Positions 35,900 through 45,900 of a stretch of DNA of 64,000 bases are shown piece after piece (position 1 is the stretch's first letter; the number at the start of each line of letters is the position of its first letter). A program made the position numbers and the translations under genes. The stretch covers positions 119,708 to 183,707 of the forward strand of contig DAYL01000033.1 of assembly GCA_002508705.1 (NCBI GenBank), written 5' to 3'. The notes below the pieces were generated by a model, which was given only the letters and a program-made list of their open reading frames with translations, was not told the origin of the DNA and ran no database searches. This DNA is from Methanoculleus sp. UBA374. GTDB taxonomy: Archaea > Halobacteriota > Methanomicrobia > Methanomicrobiales > Methanoculleaceae.

Positions 35900-36874
35900 T
35901 TACTCCTTCCGTTCGGCCCAGAGAACGGCGTTCGTCAGCACCAGGTAGTCCTTTTCGTCCTGGATCTGCACGAAATTCTCGTCGGACCGCAGGTAGGGCA
36001 GCACGTCCCGCCGGTCGATCCCGACCTGCACCGTCTCGTCGGAGTCAAAGACGTTCACCCACTCCTTCCCGCTCGATCCCGGGAAGAGCGCCGAGAGGAT
36101 CGCTTCAAAGAACGAGGGCATGCTGCTTGTCCCCTCGCGGTTGAAGAAGAGCCGGTTGATCACGGGGATCTTCTCCCGGGTATAGCCCCCGGAAGGGGCG
36201 ACGATGAAGAGTTCGGCCGATTTAAGGCCGGATCGGTCGATTGTCCCGGGGAAATCGATCTTGCTCGACGCCATGGCGGGGGTGATCCCGTAACTGCTGT
36301 AGAGGAGGTCGGCCCCCTCGCTCACCCAGACGATCCCCTCCGGCGATCCGGGGCTCTCGTAGACGGCGAGCAGGCCGATCCCCTGGACGACGAACGTCCG
36401 GTTGTCGGTGGCGTTGTTCTTGAGGACGACTTCAAAGGAGTTCTTTCCGGGGTTGAGGTCTCTCGTCGTAAAGATGTCCACTCCTGAGAAGAAGTCGTTC
36501 TGGCTGACGAACCCCTTGGAGTCCGTGTAGCGGTCGGCCTCCGCAAGGTTCTCGCCCGTATCCGTGCGGGTGAGCGAGAACACCGGGTAGATGGCGTTCT
36601 GGTCGAGCTTGCTCCAGGCCCAGTAGACGTAGATGCGCTGATAGAGGATGGTTGCGTCCGCCGGGAGTTCGGGTTCGAACATAACCGCATACTCTCCCCC
36701 CGGACTGATTGCTCCGCTGTAGGTGCTGTTTCCCACGGTGTAGACGTAGCCGCCCCGGAACTCGTCGTGAAATACGGTCGAGAGCGGTTTGTCCCCGGCA
36801 TAGGTGGCCGCCGCGGGGCTTGCGAGGAGTCCGAGCAGGAGGAACAGCCCGGCGAGGGTCTTACGGGAAGGCAT
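35900..36874 (-). CDS. Secreted DUF3344-type protein
   Basis: 324 residues from the ATG at 36874, overlapping the end of the upstream gene by 14 bases. Signal peptide LAGLFLLLGLLASPAAA. DUF3344 features: YQRIYVYWAWSKLDQ, NSFEVVLKNN, VVQGIGLLAVYE, WVSEGADLLYSS. No anchor is visible. The family is defined by these beta-sandwich segments; function is unknown. It is placed immediately before the ABC ATPase and permease genes, so it may be the extracellular partner of that transporter. Confidence 0.8.
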   Translation of the reverse strand: MPSRKTLAGLFLLLGLLASPAAATYAGDKPLSTVFHDEFRGGYVYTVGNSTYSGAISPGGEYAVMFEPELPADATILYQRIYVYWAWSKLDQNAIYPVFSLTRTDTGENLAEADRYTDSKGFVSQNDFFSGVDIFTTRDLNPGKNSFEVVLKNNATDNRTFVVQGIGLLAVYESPGSPEGIVWVSEGADLLYSSYGITPAMASSKIDFPGTIDRSGLKSAELFIVAPSGGYTREKIPVINRLFFNREGTSSMPSFFEAILSALFPGSSGKEWVNVFDSDETVQVGIDRRDVLPYLRSDENFVQIQDEKDYLVLTNAVLWAERKE

Positions 36875-38672
36875 ACTCGCCCTCCGCCGCGTTGTTTGCC
36901 CGGTTCGAGTCTTTGATCGCGCTCCCCTCATCCGCGACGACCTTGATCCGGTGCTTACCGGGCGTCGTGTAGAGCGGGACGTCAATGGTGACCGTTGCAC
37001 CGGCGTCGATCCCGTCGATCTGCTTGACTGCCGCCTTATCGCCGTCGAGGTAGATGGTGAGGTCGAAGGCGCCGACGTCGCTCCCGCCTCCGTTCTTGAT
37101 CGTGATCGGGAGGGTATAGTCCAGGTAGCCTGCAGCGGTCGCCGGCGGTACTGCCAGCAGCGATACGGCGACGATGACCGCGCCTGCGATCAGGAGTATC
37201 GCCGCCTTCCCGCGCGGCGGGCGCATCATAAGAAGCGCGGCGAGAGAGAGCCCCGCAAACAGGGCGAAGAGCGGGGCTGGCGACTGCTGCGTCGCCGCGG
37301 CCTGGGCCGCGGCCTCGAGCCCGCCCCGGACCGGCGTCCCGACGGCGACGGAGAGGTCGGGGACCGTGCCGACCGTCAACTGCACCGATGCCTCGTTGTC
37401 CGTCGGGTCGACGTCGCCGCCGGCATCGACCCGGACCGCAATGGTATGCCGGCCTTCGGCAAGGGTGACGCCGGTCTCGACCTGCTGGACGCCGGACCTT
37501 GCCGGTTCGATCTCAACCGTTTTGACGACCTTCCCGTCGACCGAGAAGGCCACCTCGATCTTCCCATCGGGCCGGACGCCGTAGTTTCTCACCGTCGCCC
37601 GGATCGTCGCTTCTTCGCCCGCATAGGCTCCCGTCGCTACGGGCTCATCGACGGCGAAGTCCGGCGCCGACGAGACGCCGGGCCGCTGCACCGTGAGGAT
37701 CACGGAGCAGGGATGAATATAGTCCTCGCCCTCGGGCTTCGACCCGGTGGTGCTGATCTCCCCGTCGCCGTTAAGATCCCTTCCCCGCTCGAAGACCACG
37801 GTGTTGGTATCCCCGAGGAGTCTGCCGACGTCGAACGTCTCGACGTCGATGTAACGCGCCTCGGGTCCGGGGTTTCCGGTCGCGTCGCCGATGTGCTCGT
37901 TGCCGATGTCCCGCGCCCCCTCCGGGTAGAGCGTGAGGTCTGTTGCCGGAACGCCCAGGTCCTCGCCGTTGAAGAGGACGTAGTCCGGCTGCCCCTTCGT
38001 CGAGGCTACGAGGACTACGGTCAGGTCGGCGGCAGCCCCTTCCGCCGCGCCCGCCTTCTCAAAGACCATCTCGCACGTGTCGTGGCGCGTGGGGTTTGTG
38101 CCGGACCACCCCTCGCCGTGGAGGTTCTCGTTCCCTTCGGCGATCCAGTAGCGGGTGAGCGGTAATTTATCGTCCTCAACGACGGCCACGACGAAGATGC
38201 CGTAGGAGCGCCCGTCGATCCTGCTCTCGGGCTGGCCCCTGCTGGTCGTGAGGGTGACGGTGTTCTTGCCGCCCCGGAGCTGGTCGGTGCAGTCGTGCGC
38301 GACCCAGTAGACGCCGTATCCCGATACGAAGGTCTCAGGATGCCGGTCGTCTTTTCCAAAGAGGTCCCGGCGGACCGGGACGCCGTTGTTGACGCTGAGT
38401 TCCTCCCACCCGGTGTAGCGCTCGGTGCCGCCCCAGACGCCCGTGTAGACCCGCGCCCAGACCGGCTTTGACGGGAGAGTGAAGGTGCATTCAAGGGGAG
38501 GAGCGGTGAGCCCGTATGTCCCGAAGGTGAGCACCTCCCCCCGTATCTCGCCCTGGGCCGCTGTGTCGAGGGAGATGCCCTCGAAGTCGTAGATTGCCGA
38601 GACCTGTGCCGTCATGAAGGCGAATGCGATAATTGCGCATAAAATTATGTGGATGTTTCTGAGTATATTCAT
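36861..38672 (-). CDS. DUF3344/CARDB surface protein with internal membrane helices
   Basis: 603 residues from the ATG at 38672. Signal-like helix (NIHIILCAIIAFAFMTAQVSA), DUF3344 domain (about 25-335), a CARDB domain (about 340-450, DFAVDEPVATG...DPTDNEASVQLTV), two hydrophobic helices (about 475-530: LFALFAGLSLAALLMM and AAILLIAGAVIVAVSLLAV), and a second CARDB-like domain at the C-terminus. The middle helices would place the two CARDB domains on the same side if both span. No ribosome binding site precedes the ATG, and a TATA-like tract lies 25-40 bases upstream, so the message may be leaderless or nearly so. Confidence 0.8.
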   Translation of the reverse strand: MNILRNIHIILCAIIAFAFMTAQVSAIYDFEGISLDTAAQGEIRGEVLTFGTYGLTAPPLECTFTLPSKPVWARVYTGVWGGTERYTGWEELSVNNGVPVRRDLFGKDDRHPETFVSGYGVYWVAHDCTDQLRGGKNTVTLTTSRGQPESRIDGRSYGIFVVAVVEDDKLPLTRYWIAEGNENLHGEGWSGTNPTRHDTCEMVFEKAGAAEGAAADLTVVLVASTKGQPDYVLFNGEDLGVPATDLTLYPEGARDIGNEHIGDATGNPGPEARYIDVETFDVGRLLGDTNTVVFERGRDLNGDGEISTTGSKPEGEDYIHPCSVILTVQRPGVSSAPDFAVDEPVATGAYAGEEATIRATVRNYGVRPDGKIEVAFSVDGKVVKTVEIEPARSGVQQVETGVTLAEGRHTIAVRVDAGGDVDPTDNEASVQLTVGTVPDLSVAVGTPVRGGLEAAAQAAATQQSPAPLFALFAGLSLAALLMMRPPRGKAAILLIAGAVIVAVSLLAVPPATAAGYLDYTLPITIKNGGGSDVGAFDLTIYLDGDKAAVKQIDGIDAGATVTIDVPLYTTPGKHRIKVVADEGSAIKDSNRANNAAEGEYAFP

Positions 38673-39375
38673 ACTATCTATTGGATGATAACACTCATTA
38701 TTAACTATTTTTATTTTTGTGTGACTATGCGAATGTTCTTTTTGCTCGATTATCGGGACTGGATTGTCTGCGGGTCCCGATCTGCCGGCGCATTGCTCCT
38801 GCGCACATTGCCTTGAAAACCCGAGAAATTCCTGCGGACCGGTACTCCGTGAACGTTTTTGCGGAAAGCCCCCGGACATCAACCCACCAAACTCCTTTCG
38901 AAGCCTTACGGCTTTTCAAACTCTGTTTCTGACGGAGCGTCGCTCTTCGCACCTTCGTTGCTCATGCTCCTGTTCGAAGACCCCCGGTCTTCTTAAACTC
39001 CGGCCCTTTGGGCCATCGCACTTCGCGTGAGACTTTGTCGCTGTCCCGAAACGTTACCTCACGCGAAGTGCGACCGTCCACAGGGAGGGAGGGTTCGGAA
39101 CCGGAGCTCGAGCACAGAATTGTTGCAAGCCGCGAATCGCATGAGACTTCGGGTACTTGCCCCCTTCGCCGCCGCACGCGAAGTCCGGGGAATGCCTCTC
39201 CGTTCGGGTGTCGCGTGAGACCGCGCGGCGGGCGCCAGCATGAGCGAAGTTTCTTCTCCGGCGCCGTTTCTCGCGAATATTAACTTATTCTATCTATTTG
39301 TTAATATTCCATCGGTTACTCTTTGAAATAACTCCGAATAAATGATACAAATAATAATATATTTAACACGCCGCG
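38673..39375. other. Non-coding interval with promoter, hairpin repeats and a 15-base inverted repeat
   Basis: 38690-38720 is the AT-rich promoter of the leftward gene (aaaataaaaatag on the minus strand). 38870-39015 contains pyrimidine-rich text like that at 13.7-13.97 kb, with hairpins AAGCC-TTAC-GGCTT, GAAGACC-CCC-GGTCTTC and GGCCC-TTT-GGGCC. 39017-39031 and 39058-39072 form a perfect inverted repeat (CGCACTTCGCGTGAG) with a 26-base loop. 39280-39365 is AT-rich, serving the rightward gene. No gene is seen. Confidence 0.5.
39017..39072. repeat. Perfect 15-base inverted repeat
   Basis: Arms CGCACTTCGCGTGAG at 39017-39031 and its complement at 39058-39072, separated by 26 bases. It is not followed by a T-run and is far from gene ends, so a plain terminator is unlikely. 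Confidence 0.75.
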
Positions 39376-39867
39376 ATGAATTCCTCTGTAATGACACCGA
39401 GGAGAGCAGTAGTCCTGTGCATCCTGATCGCTCTGCTCGCGGCCCCCGCAGCGGCTGCGAGCGTCGAGCGGACCGTCGCTTCGCTGCCGGAAGGCGGTTT
39501 TGAGGTGACGCTCACGGTGACGGATATCCCGGTCGGGGGCATCGTCGAGACCATCCCCGACGGCTGCACCTGGGCGGGGACGGATCACCCGGAGAACCGT
39601 ACCCGGGTCTCCGGACAGCACGTCGCTTTCGCCGTCGTCGGCGAAGAGACGGTCCGTTACCGGATGCAGGGGCCGGCGGAGGCCGGCGAAGAGATCGCCG
39701 GCACGTGGGAAGACCTGCAGGCCGGTGAATCGGGCACCGTGGGGTCGGACGGGCCCCGGAACCCGGGAGAGGCCGCGCAGACGACGGCCCCGGGCGCGCC
39801 CGGTTTTGAGTGGGCGGCCGCGCTCGCGGCGCTTGTCGTGCTGTGCGTCCGGAGGTGCGGACGATGA
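39376..39867 (+). CDS. Small secreted protein with PGF-CTERM-like sorting tail
   Basis: 163 residues, ATG at 39376 (one further in-frame ATG five codons later). Signal peptide (AVVLCILIALLAAPAAAAS), a single small beta domain (about 30-110), a Thr/Pro/Gly-rich linker, then APGFEWAAALAALVVLCVRR: a PGF tripeptide, one transmembrane helix and basic residues, the layout of proteins processed by archaeosortase A. It overlaps the next gene by four bases (ATGA) and heads the uptake operon, so it is a candidate surface component of the transporter. The N-terminal domain is not assigned. Confidence 0.75.
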   Translation: MNSSVMTPRRAVVLCILIALLAAPAAAASVERTVASLPEGGFEVTLTVTDIPVGGIVETIPDGCTWAGTDHPENRTRVSGQHVAFAVVGEETVRYRMQGPAEAGEEIAGTWEDLQAGESGTVGSDGPRNPGEAAQTTAPGAPGFEWAAALAALVVLCVRRCGR

Positions 39868-41084
39868 CCCATAAACTTCTCCTGCTCGTCTGCTGTATCT
39901 TCCTCCTCGCCGGAACGGCGGCGGCGGAGACGGTCCCGTGCGACAGCGACGGCGACGGCACGCTGACGGCGTCCGAGCTCGCGACCGCGATCCTCGACTC
40001 GCTGGACGCCCGGTTCATGGGCGGAACGGTCGAAGTCCCCTCGTCCGACGACCTCCGGGACGCCGCGTTCGTCTACGAGCACTGGGACGGCCGTGCGCTC
40101 ACGATCACCGACTCATCCGGACGAGAAACGACGCTTTCCCGGCCGCTCCGGAAGATCGCGGTCTTCAACAGCGACACCATCGAGATGATGCGGTCGATAG
40201 GCGTGGAGTCTGACCGGGTCGTGGGGGTGAGCAAGTACACCCTCGAGGACCCGACTTACTTCCCCGAGTACCGGGGAAAGGCGAACCTCGGGTCGACCTG
40301 GGCCCCCGACTACGAGCAGGCGGCCGCGGTCCGCCCCGATGCGGTCTTCCTCTACGCCACCATCTCCCAGTCGTCCTGCGACGAGATTGAAGAGACGCTT
40401 TCGTCCATCGACCCCGGCATCCGCTTCTTCCGGTTCGACAGCTACCGGCCGACGGCCTACGCCGACGAGGTGCGGACGATGGGAGCCCTCCTCGGGAAGG
40501 AAGAGGGGGCCGAACGGTTCCTCGCGTTCCACGGGAGCGTCATGGACACCGTTGCCGGGCGCATAGCCTCGATACCGGCCGACGAACGGGTCTCGGTCTA
40601 CCTGGAGAACTGGGACGATTACAAGAGCGCCGGAAACGGGTCGGGCTACGATGAGAAGATCGGACTTGCCGGAGGCCGGAACATCTTCGCCGACACCGCG
40701 GTCGAGTACCCGGCGGTCGACCCCGAGGCCGTCATCAGCAGGAACCCCGACGTCATCGTCAAGATCGTGGGCGCCGGCGAACTGGTCTTCGGCGGTTACG
40801 GCGACGATGACCCGGCACCCTTCGAAGAGGTCACCCGCGCAATCGAGGACCGTCCGGTCTGGGACCGGATCGACGCTGTCAGGGACGGCCGGGTGCACGT
40901 CATCCACTCCGACGTCATCGGCGGGCCCGAATACTTCATCGGCGTCGCATACATGGCGAAGTGGTTCTACCCGGACCTCTTCCCCGACCTCGACCCCCGC
41001 GCGGTCCACCAGCAGTACCTGAGCGAGTTCCAGAGGCTCGACTACGACCTCGAGGAACACGGGGCGTTTGTCTATCCGGTATGA
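39864..41084 (+). CDS. ABC transporter substrate-binding protein, FecB/BtuF type
   Basis: 406 residues from the ATG at 39864, with GGAGGTGCGG upstream. Signal peptide LLLLVCCIFLLAGTAAA, then an EF-hand-like segment (DSDGDGTLTASELATAI, about residues 25-41) of the sort found in dockerin-type archaeal proteins, then the periplasmic-binding-protein fold of the cobalamin/iron-siderophore class (about 85-390; RKIAVFNSDTIEMMRSIG, VYLENWDDYKSAGN). The partner permease and ATPase follow with overlapping ends. Ligand is not determined; the cobaltochelatase next door favours cobalt or a corrinoid, but iron complexes remain possible. Confidence 0.88.
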   Translation: MTHKLLLLVCCIFLLAGTAAAETVPCDSDGDGTLTASELATAILDSLDARFMGGTVEVPSSDDLRDAAFVYEHWDGRALTITDSSGRETTLSRPLRKIAVFNSDTIEMMRSIGVESDRVVGVSKYTLEDPTYFPEYRGKANLGSTWAPDYEQAAAVRPDAVFLYATISQSSCDEIEETLSSIDPGIRFFRFDSYRPTAYADEVRTMGALLGKEEGAERFLAFHGSVMDTVAGRIASIPADERVSVYLENWDDYKSAGNGSGYDEKIGLAGGRNIFADTAVEYPAVDPEAVISRNPDVIVKIVGAGELVFGGYGDDDPAPFEEVTRAIEDRPVWDRIDAVRDGRVHVIHSDVIGGPEYFIGVAYMAKWFYPDLFPDLDPRAVHQQYLSEFQRLDYDLEEHGAFVYPV

Positions 41085-42142
41085 TGACCGACTTCGGCAG
41101 GCAGGAGTATGCCCGGCTCACCGAGAAGCGTGCCCTCTTCATCGCCGCCCTCATCCTGATCCTCGCCGCACTCGTCGGGGTCGCCGTGACCCTCGGGTCG
41201 GCGAACCTCCCGGTCGCCGACTCCTACCTTGCCATCCTCGCCGGGCTTTTCCCCGAGGCGGTCGACCTGCCGGACCGGATGGTCGAGTCAAACGCCGTCG
41301 GGATAGTCTGGGGCTGGCGGCTGCACCGCGTGCTCTTCGCGATCGTGGCGGGGTTCGGGCTTGCGATCGCCGGCACGGTGATGCAGGGCGTCCTCAGGAA
41401 CCCGCTTGCCAGTCCCTTCACGCTCGGGATCGCCTCCGCCGCCTCGTGCGGCGCATCGGTCGCCATCATCCTCGGGGCCGGTTTCCTCTCCGGCTACCTC
41501 GTCATCGGCAACGCCTTCCTCTTCGCCATGCTCGCCGCGGGCGCCATCTACGGCATGGCCCGCCTGAAGGGCATGGGGAGCGAGACGATGATCCTCGCCG
41601 GGATCGCGCTCATGTACCTCTTCTCGGCCGTCACCTCGTTCCTCCAGTACCTGGGGACCTCCGAGAAGGTGCAGGAGGTCGTCTTCTGGATGTTCGGGTC
41701 CCTGGACAAGTCGTCCTGGCCGAAACTCGGGCTCGTGACGGTAGTCGTCGTTGCCGTCGTCCCGCTCCTCCTCTGGCGCGCGTGGGACCTCAACGCGCTC
41801 GCCGAGGGCGACGAAACGGCAAAGAGCCTCGGCGTGCCGGTTGAGCGGTCCATGGCCGGGTTCATGCTCGCCGCCTCGCTCGTAACGGCGGTGATCATCT
41901 GCTTCACCGGCACCATCGGGTTCATCGGCCTCGTGGCGCCCCACATCACCCGGATGGTGATCGGGGCCGATCACCGGACCCTCATTCCTGCATCCGGACT
42001 CGTCGGCGCCGTCATCCTCCTCGGCGCCGACTGCCTCGCGCGGACGGTGATCCCCGGAGCGATCATCCCGGTCGGGATCATGACCGCGTTCCTCGGCATC
42101 CCGTTCTTCGTCTACCTCTTCATGCGCAGGAGGGATGCCTGA
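41081..42142 (+). CDS. ABC transporter permease, FecCD/BtuC family
   Basis: 353 residues from the ATG at 41081. About ten transmembrane helices. Hallmarks of FecCD: WGWRLHRVLFAIVAGFGLAIAG, GVLRNPLASPFTLGIASAA, GTIGFIGLVAPHITRM. Overlaps the stop of the binding protein gene by four bases and the start of the ATPase gene by one. Forms the membrane channel for uptake of a metal chelate or corrinoid. Confidence 0.95.
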   Translation: MMTDFGRQEYARLTEKRALFIAALILILAALVGVAVTLGSANLPVADSYLAILAGLFPEAVDLPDRMVESNAVGIVWGWRLHRVLFAIVAGFGLAIAGTVMQGVLRNPLASPFTLGIASAASCGASVAIILGAGFLSGYLVIGNAFLFAMLAAGAIYGMARLKGMGSETMILAGIALMYLFSAVTSFLQYLGTSEKVQEVVFWMFGSLDKSSWPKLGLVTVVVVAVVPLLLWRAWDLNALAEGDETAKSLGVPVERSMAGFMLAASLVTAVIICFTGTIGFIGLVAPHITRMVIGADHRTLIPASGLVGAVILLGADCLARTVIPGAIIPVGIMTAFLGIPFFVYLFMRRRDA

Positions 42143-42930
42143 TGCCTCTGCTCCGCGTCCAGGGGCTCTCGTTCTCCTACCGCGACCGGCGGGTGCTTAC
42201 GGACGTCTCGTTCTCCCTTGAGCGGGGCGAGGTCCTCGGGGTCGTCGGGCCGAACGGGTCCGGAAAAACGACGCTGCTCCGGTGCCTGGACCGGATTCTC
42301 GACCCGGAAGGAGATGTCCGCCTCGACGGGCGCGACCTTTCTGCGATGAGCCGGACGGAGATCGCCCGGACCATCGCCTACGTCCCGCAGAGCGGCGGCG
42401 CCCTGAATCCCGTGACGGTCTTTGAGACCGTCCTGATGGGCAGGCGGCCGTACCTGCGCTGGAGCGTCTCCGAGGAGGATAAACGGAAGGTCTCGGAGGC
42501 GCTCTCCCTCCTCGGCATCGGCGGCTTTGCGTCCCGGAGGGCCGACCGGCTCTCGGGGGGAGAGCGGCAGCGGGTGCTGATTGCCCGGGCGCTCGCGCAG
42601 GACGCCCGGCTTCTCCTCCTCGACGAGCCGACGAGTGCGCTCGACCTGCGTAACCAGATCGAGGTGATGGCCCTCCTCCGCCGGCTCGCGGACGAGCGGC
42701 GGCTTGCGGTGGTGGCGGCGATCCACGACCTGAACCTTGCCGCCCGCTACTGCCACCGGATCGTGATGCTGAAAGAGGGGCGGGTGCTCGGGGAGGGTGC
42801 GCCGTCCTCCCTCCTGACCGGAGAGATGATGCGCGCCGTCTACGGGGTCGAGGCGGCAGTAAAAGATGAGATGGGGGTCCCGTACGTGGTCCCCCTCCGC
42901 CCGTCGGATGACGGGGTGGAGGTCGTATGA
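42142..42930 (+). CDS. ABC transporter ATP-binding protein, FecE/BtuD family
   Basis: 262 residues. Walker A GPNGSGKTT, Q-loop YVPQS, signature LSGGERQRVLIARAL, Walker B LLLLDEPTSALD and switch His in AIHDLN are all present. It begins within the permease stop (TGATG) and its own stop overlaps the start of cobN (ATGA), so the uptake system and the cobaltochelatase subunit are translated from one message. Confidence 0.95.
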   Translation: MPLLRVQGLSFSYRDRRVLTDVSFSLERGEVLGVVGPNGSGKTTLLRCLDRILDPEGDVRLDGRDLSAMSRTEIARTIAYVPQSGGALNPVTVFETVLMGRRPYLRWSVSEEDKRKVSEALSLLGIGGFASRRADRLSGGERQRVLIARALAQDARLLLLDEPTSALDLRNQIEVMALLRRLADERRLAVVAAIHDLNLAARYCHRIVMLKEGRVLGEGAPSSLLTGEMMRAVYGVEAAVKDEMGVPYVVPLRPSDDGVEVV

Positions 42931-45900
42931 AGATAACGATAGTGGCCTGGGGCAGCGAACTGCTGCAGTTTTCCGGTGCGGCGCGGGAGGCCGGGATCGA
43001 CCTTTCCGCGTGGCAGGTGCATGAACTGACGGACGATGCAGAGAAGCGGGAGCGGTGCATCGAATCATGCAATGATTCAGACGTCGTTTTAGTCCATCCG
43101 TCGCACGACCCGGTCTGGGACGAGATCCTGGGCGGGCTCGCGGCCGGCGTCCCGGTGATAGCGTTCGGCTACACCGACGCCTCATGGACGGCCTCGACCG
43201 TCCCGCTCGCCGTCGTCTCCACGGTGAGCACCTACTTCCTCTACGGCGGGCCTGAGAACATCAGGAACCTGATCCGCTACGTCCAGGCCGAGGTGTGCGG
43301 GATGGACGTCGCTTACGACCCCCCGCAGGAGACCCGCTGGGAAGGGGTCTACCACCCGGACGCCGGTGCCGTCTTCGACGACCCCGACGACTATCTTGCC
43401 TGGCACCCCTCCCGGCACCCGACGCGGGTGGGTCTCCTCTTCTCCCGGACGCACTGGGTGAACGGGGACCTTGCCGTCGTGGACGCCCTGATCCGGAGAC
43501 TTGAGAACTATTACGACGTTCTCCCGGTCTTCTGCTTTGGAATTGCGGACCGGGATATCGGGGCCCTGTCCGACCGGGAGGTGCTCGAGACCTTCTTTGC
43601 GGGCCGGATCAATGCGCTCGTCGACGCAAGGACGTTCACGCCGCCCCGCGACGCCGACGCCTTCGTCGAGGCGCTCAAGAGGCTCGGCGTGCCGGTCTTC
43701 CACCCCCTGATCCTCTATCACCGGACCGAGGCAGAGTGGATGGCCGATCTGGACGGAATGCGCGGGAGCGACGTATCCTGGTACGTCGCGATGCCCGAGT
43801 TCTTCGGTGCGATCGAGATGGTCCCGGTCGGCGCGGCGGAAAACCGCGAGCAGGCGGGCACCGAAGGCGAACGGCACGTCCCCATCGGCGAGCGGGTGGA
43901 GAAGTTCGTGGGCCGGGTCCGGAGGTGGATCGACCTCGCGATGACGCCCGTCGCGGAGAGACGGGTGGCCTTCATCCTCCATAACAAGCCCTGTGCCTCG
44001 GTCGAGGCGTCGGTCGGGGCCGGGGCGCACCTCGATACCCTGGAGAGCGTCGCGAGAATCCTCAAGGCGATGCACGACCGGGGGTATGCGGTCGAATACC
44101 CGGCGAGCGGTAAAGAACTGATCGAGACCATCATGGACAAGAAAGCGGTCAGCGACTTCCGCTGGACCTCGGTCGCGGAGATCGTCCGGAAAGGCGGCGC
44201 CCTCGCTCTGGTGGAGCCGGAAGACTACGCCGGATGGTTCGAGACGCTCCCTCCCGGGGTCCGGGCCCGCGTCTGCGAGGCGTGGGGCCGGCCGCCGGGC
44301 GAGGAGATGGACGGCGTCCCGCCGGCGATGGTCTACGAGGGGAAGATCGTCGTCACCGGGGTGCGCTACGGTAACGCTCTCGTCTGCGTCCAGCCAAAGC
44401 GCGGGTGCGCCGGTCCGCGATGTGACGGCGAGGTCTGCCGGATACTCCACGACCCGGGCGTTCCGCCGACCCACCAGTACCTCGCGACCTACCGCTACAT
44501 CGAGGAGACGTTCGGCGCGGACGTGATCGTCCACGTCGGCACGCACGGAAACTTCGAGTTCCTCCCGGGAAAATCGGTCGCCCCGTCGGGCGCCTGCTTC
44601 CCCGACATCGCCGTCGGGACCGTCCCCCACCTCTACATCTACAACGCCGACAACCCCCCGGAGGGGACGATCGCCAAGCGGCGGAGTTACGCGACCCTGG
44701 TCGACCACATGCAGACGGTGATGGTCGCAAGCGATCTCTACGCGGGTTTGAAGGACCTCGAAGAGCAGATCGCGGACTACAACCGGGCGAAAGGCGTCGA
44801 CCGGGCGCGGGAGCATGCACTCGAACACACCATCGCCGACCTCCTCGAAGAGACCGGCATCGGCGGCGAGATCGGGGTTCGCGCCCTCCTCGATCAGGGA
44901 GCCCCGTTCGAGGCGGTGGTCGCCGCCGCCCATACCGCCGTCGCCCGGATCGCCGATACCCGGATACCCGACGGGATGCACATCTTCGGTGAGGTGCCGG
45001 AGGGCGAGCGCCGGGTGGAGTTCATCCATGCCGTCATGCGTTATAGCGGCGACATAAGGTCCGCGGTGCTCCGGATGATGGGGCATGACGGGTCCGCCAC
45101 GGACGATGCGCTGCTCCGGGACGCCGAAACCACGGCAAAGGCTCTCATCGCCGCGTTCCTTGCGGGAGAGGCCCCGGACGGCCTCCCATACCCCGACCCG
45201 GAGGCGCTCGAGAGGATCCGGGCCGGCGTCCTCGATCTTGCGGCGCGGATGGACGGCTCCGACGAGATCGGGAGCCTGTTATCGGGTCTCGCCGGGGGCT
45301 ACATCCCGCCGGGCCCCTCGGGCCTCATCACGCGCGGCAAACCCGAGGTGCTCCCCACCGGGCGGAACTTCTACTCGCTCGACCCCTTCCGGGCTCCCAC
45401 CCGCGCCGCGTGGCGGATCGGGACGCGGCTTGCGGAGAGCGTCGTTGCAAAGTACGCCGACGAGCACGGGCGGGTCCCGGAGAACGTCGGCATGTACTGG
45501 ATGGCGTCCGACATCATGTGGGCCGACGGCGAGCAACTCGCGCAGATCTTCTCCCTCATCGGGGTCGAGCCGGTCTGGACGGACGGCAGGGTCAGGTCCT
45601 ACCGCATACTCCCGCTCGAAGAACTCGGGCGGCCCCGGATCGACGTCACCGTCAGGATGAGCGGGATACTCCGGGACTGCTTCTATACCTCTATTGAACT
45701 CCTGGACGACGCCATCCATGAGGTTGCCGCGCTGGACGAGCCGCTCGAGGCGAACTTCATCCGGAAGCACGCTCTCGCAGGGAGCGGAACCGCCCGGATC
45801 TTCGGGAGCCGGCCGGGCACCTACGGCAACGGCGTCAGCCTGGCGGTCTATGCGTCGGCCTGGAAGGAGGAGGCGGACCTTGCGGATGTCTTTGTCGGGT

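Noticed and set aside
43182..45086. 634-codon minus-strand frame inside cobN
   Set aside because: Shadow of CobN; no ribosome binding site or domain.
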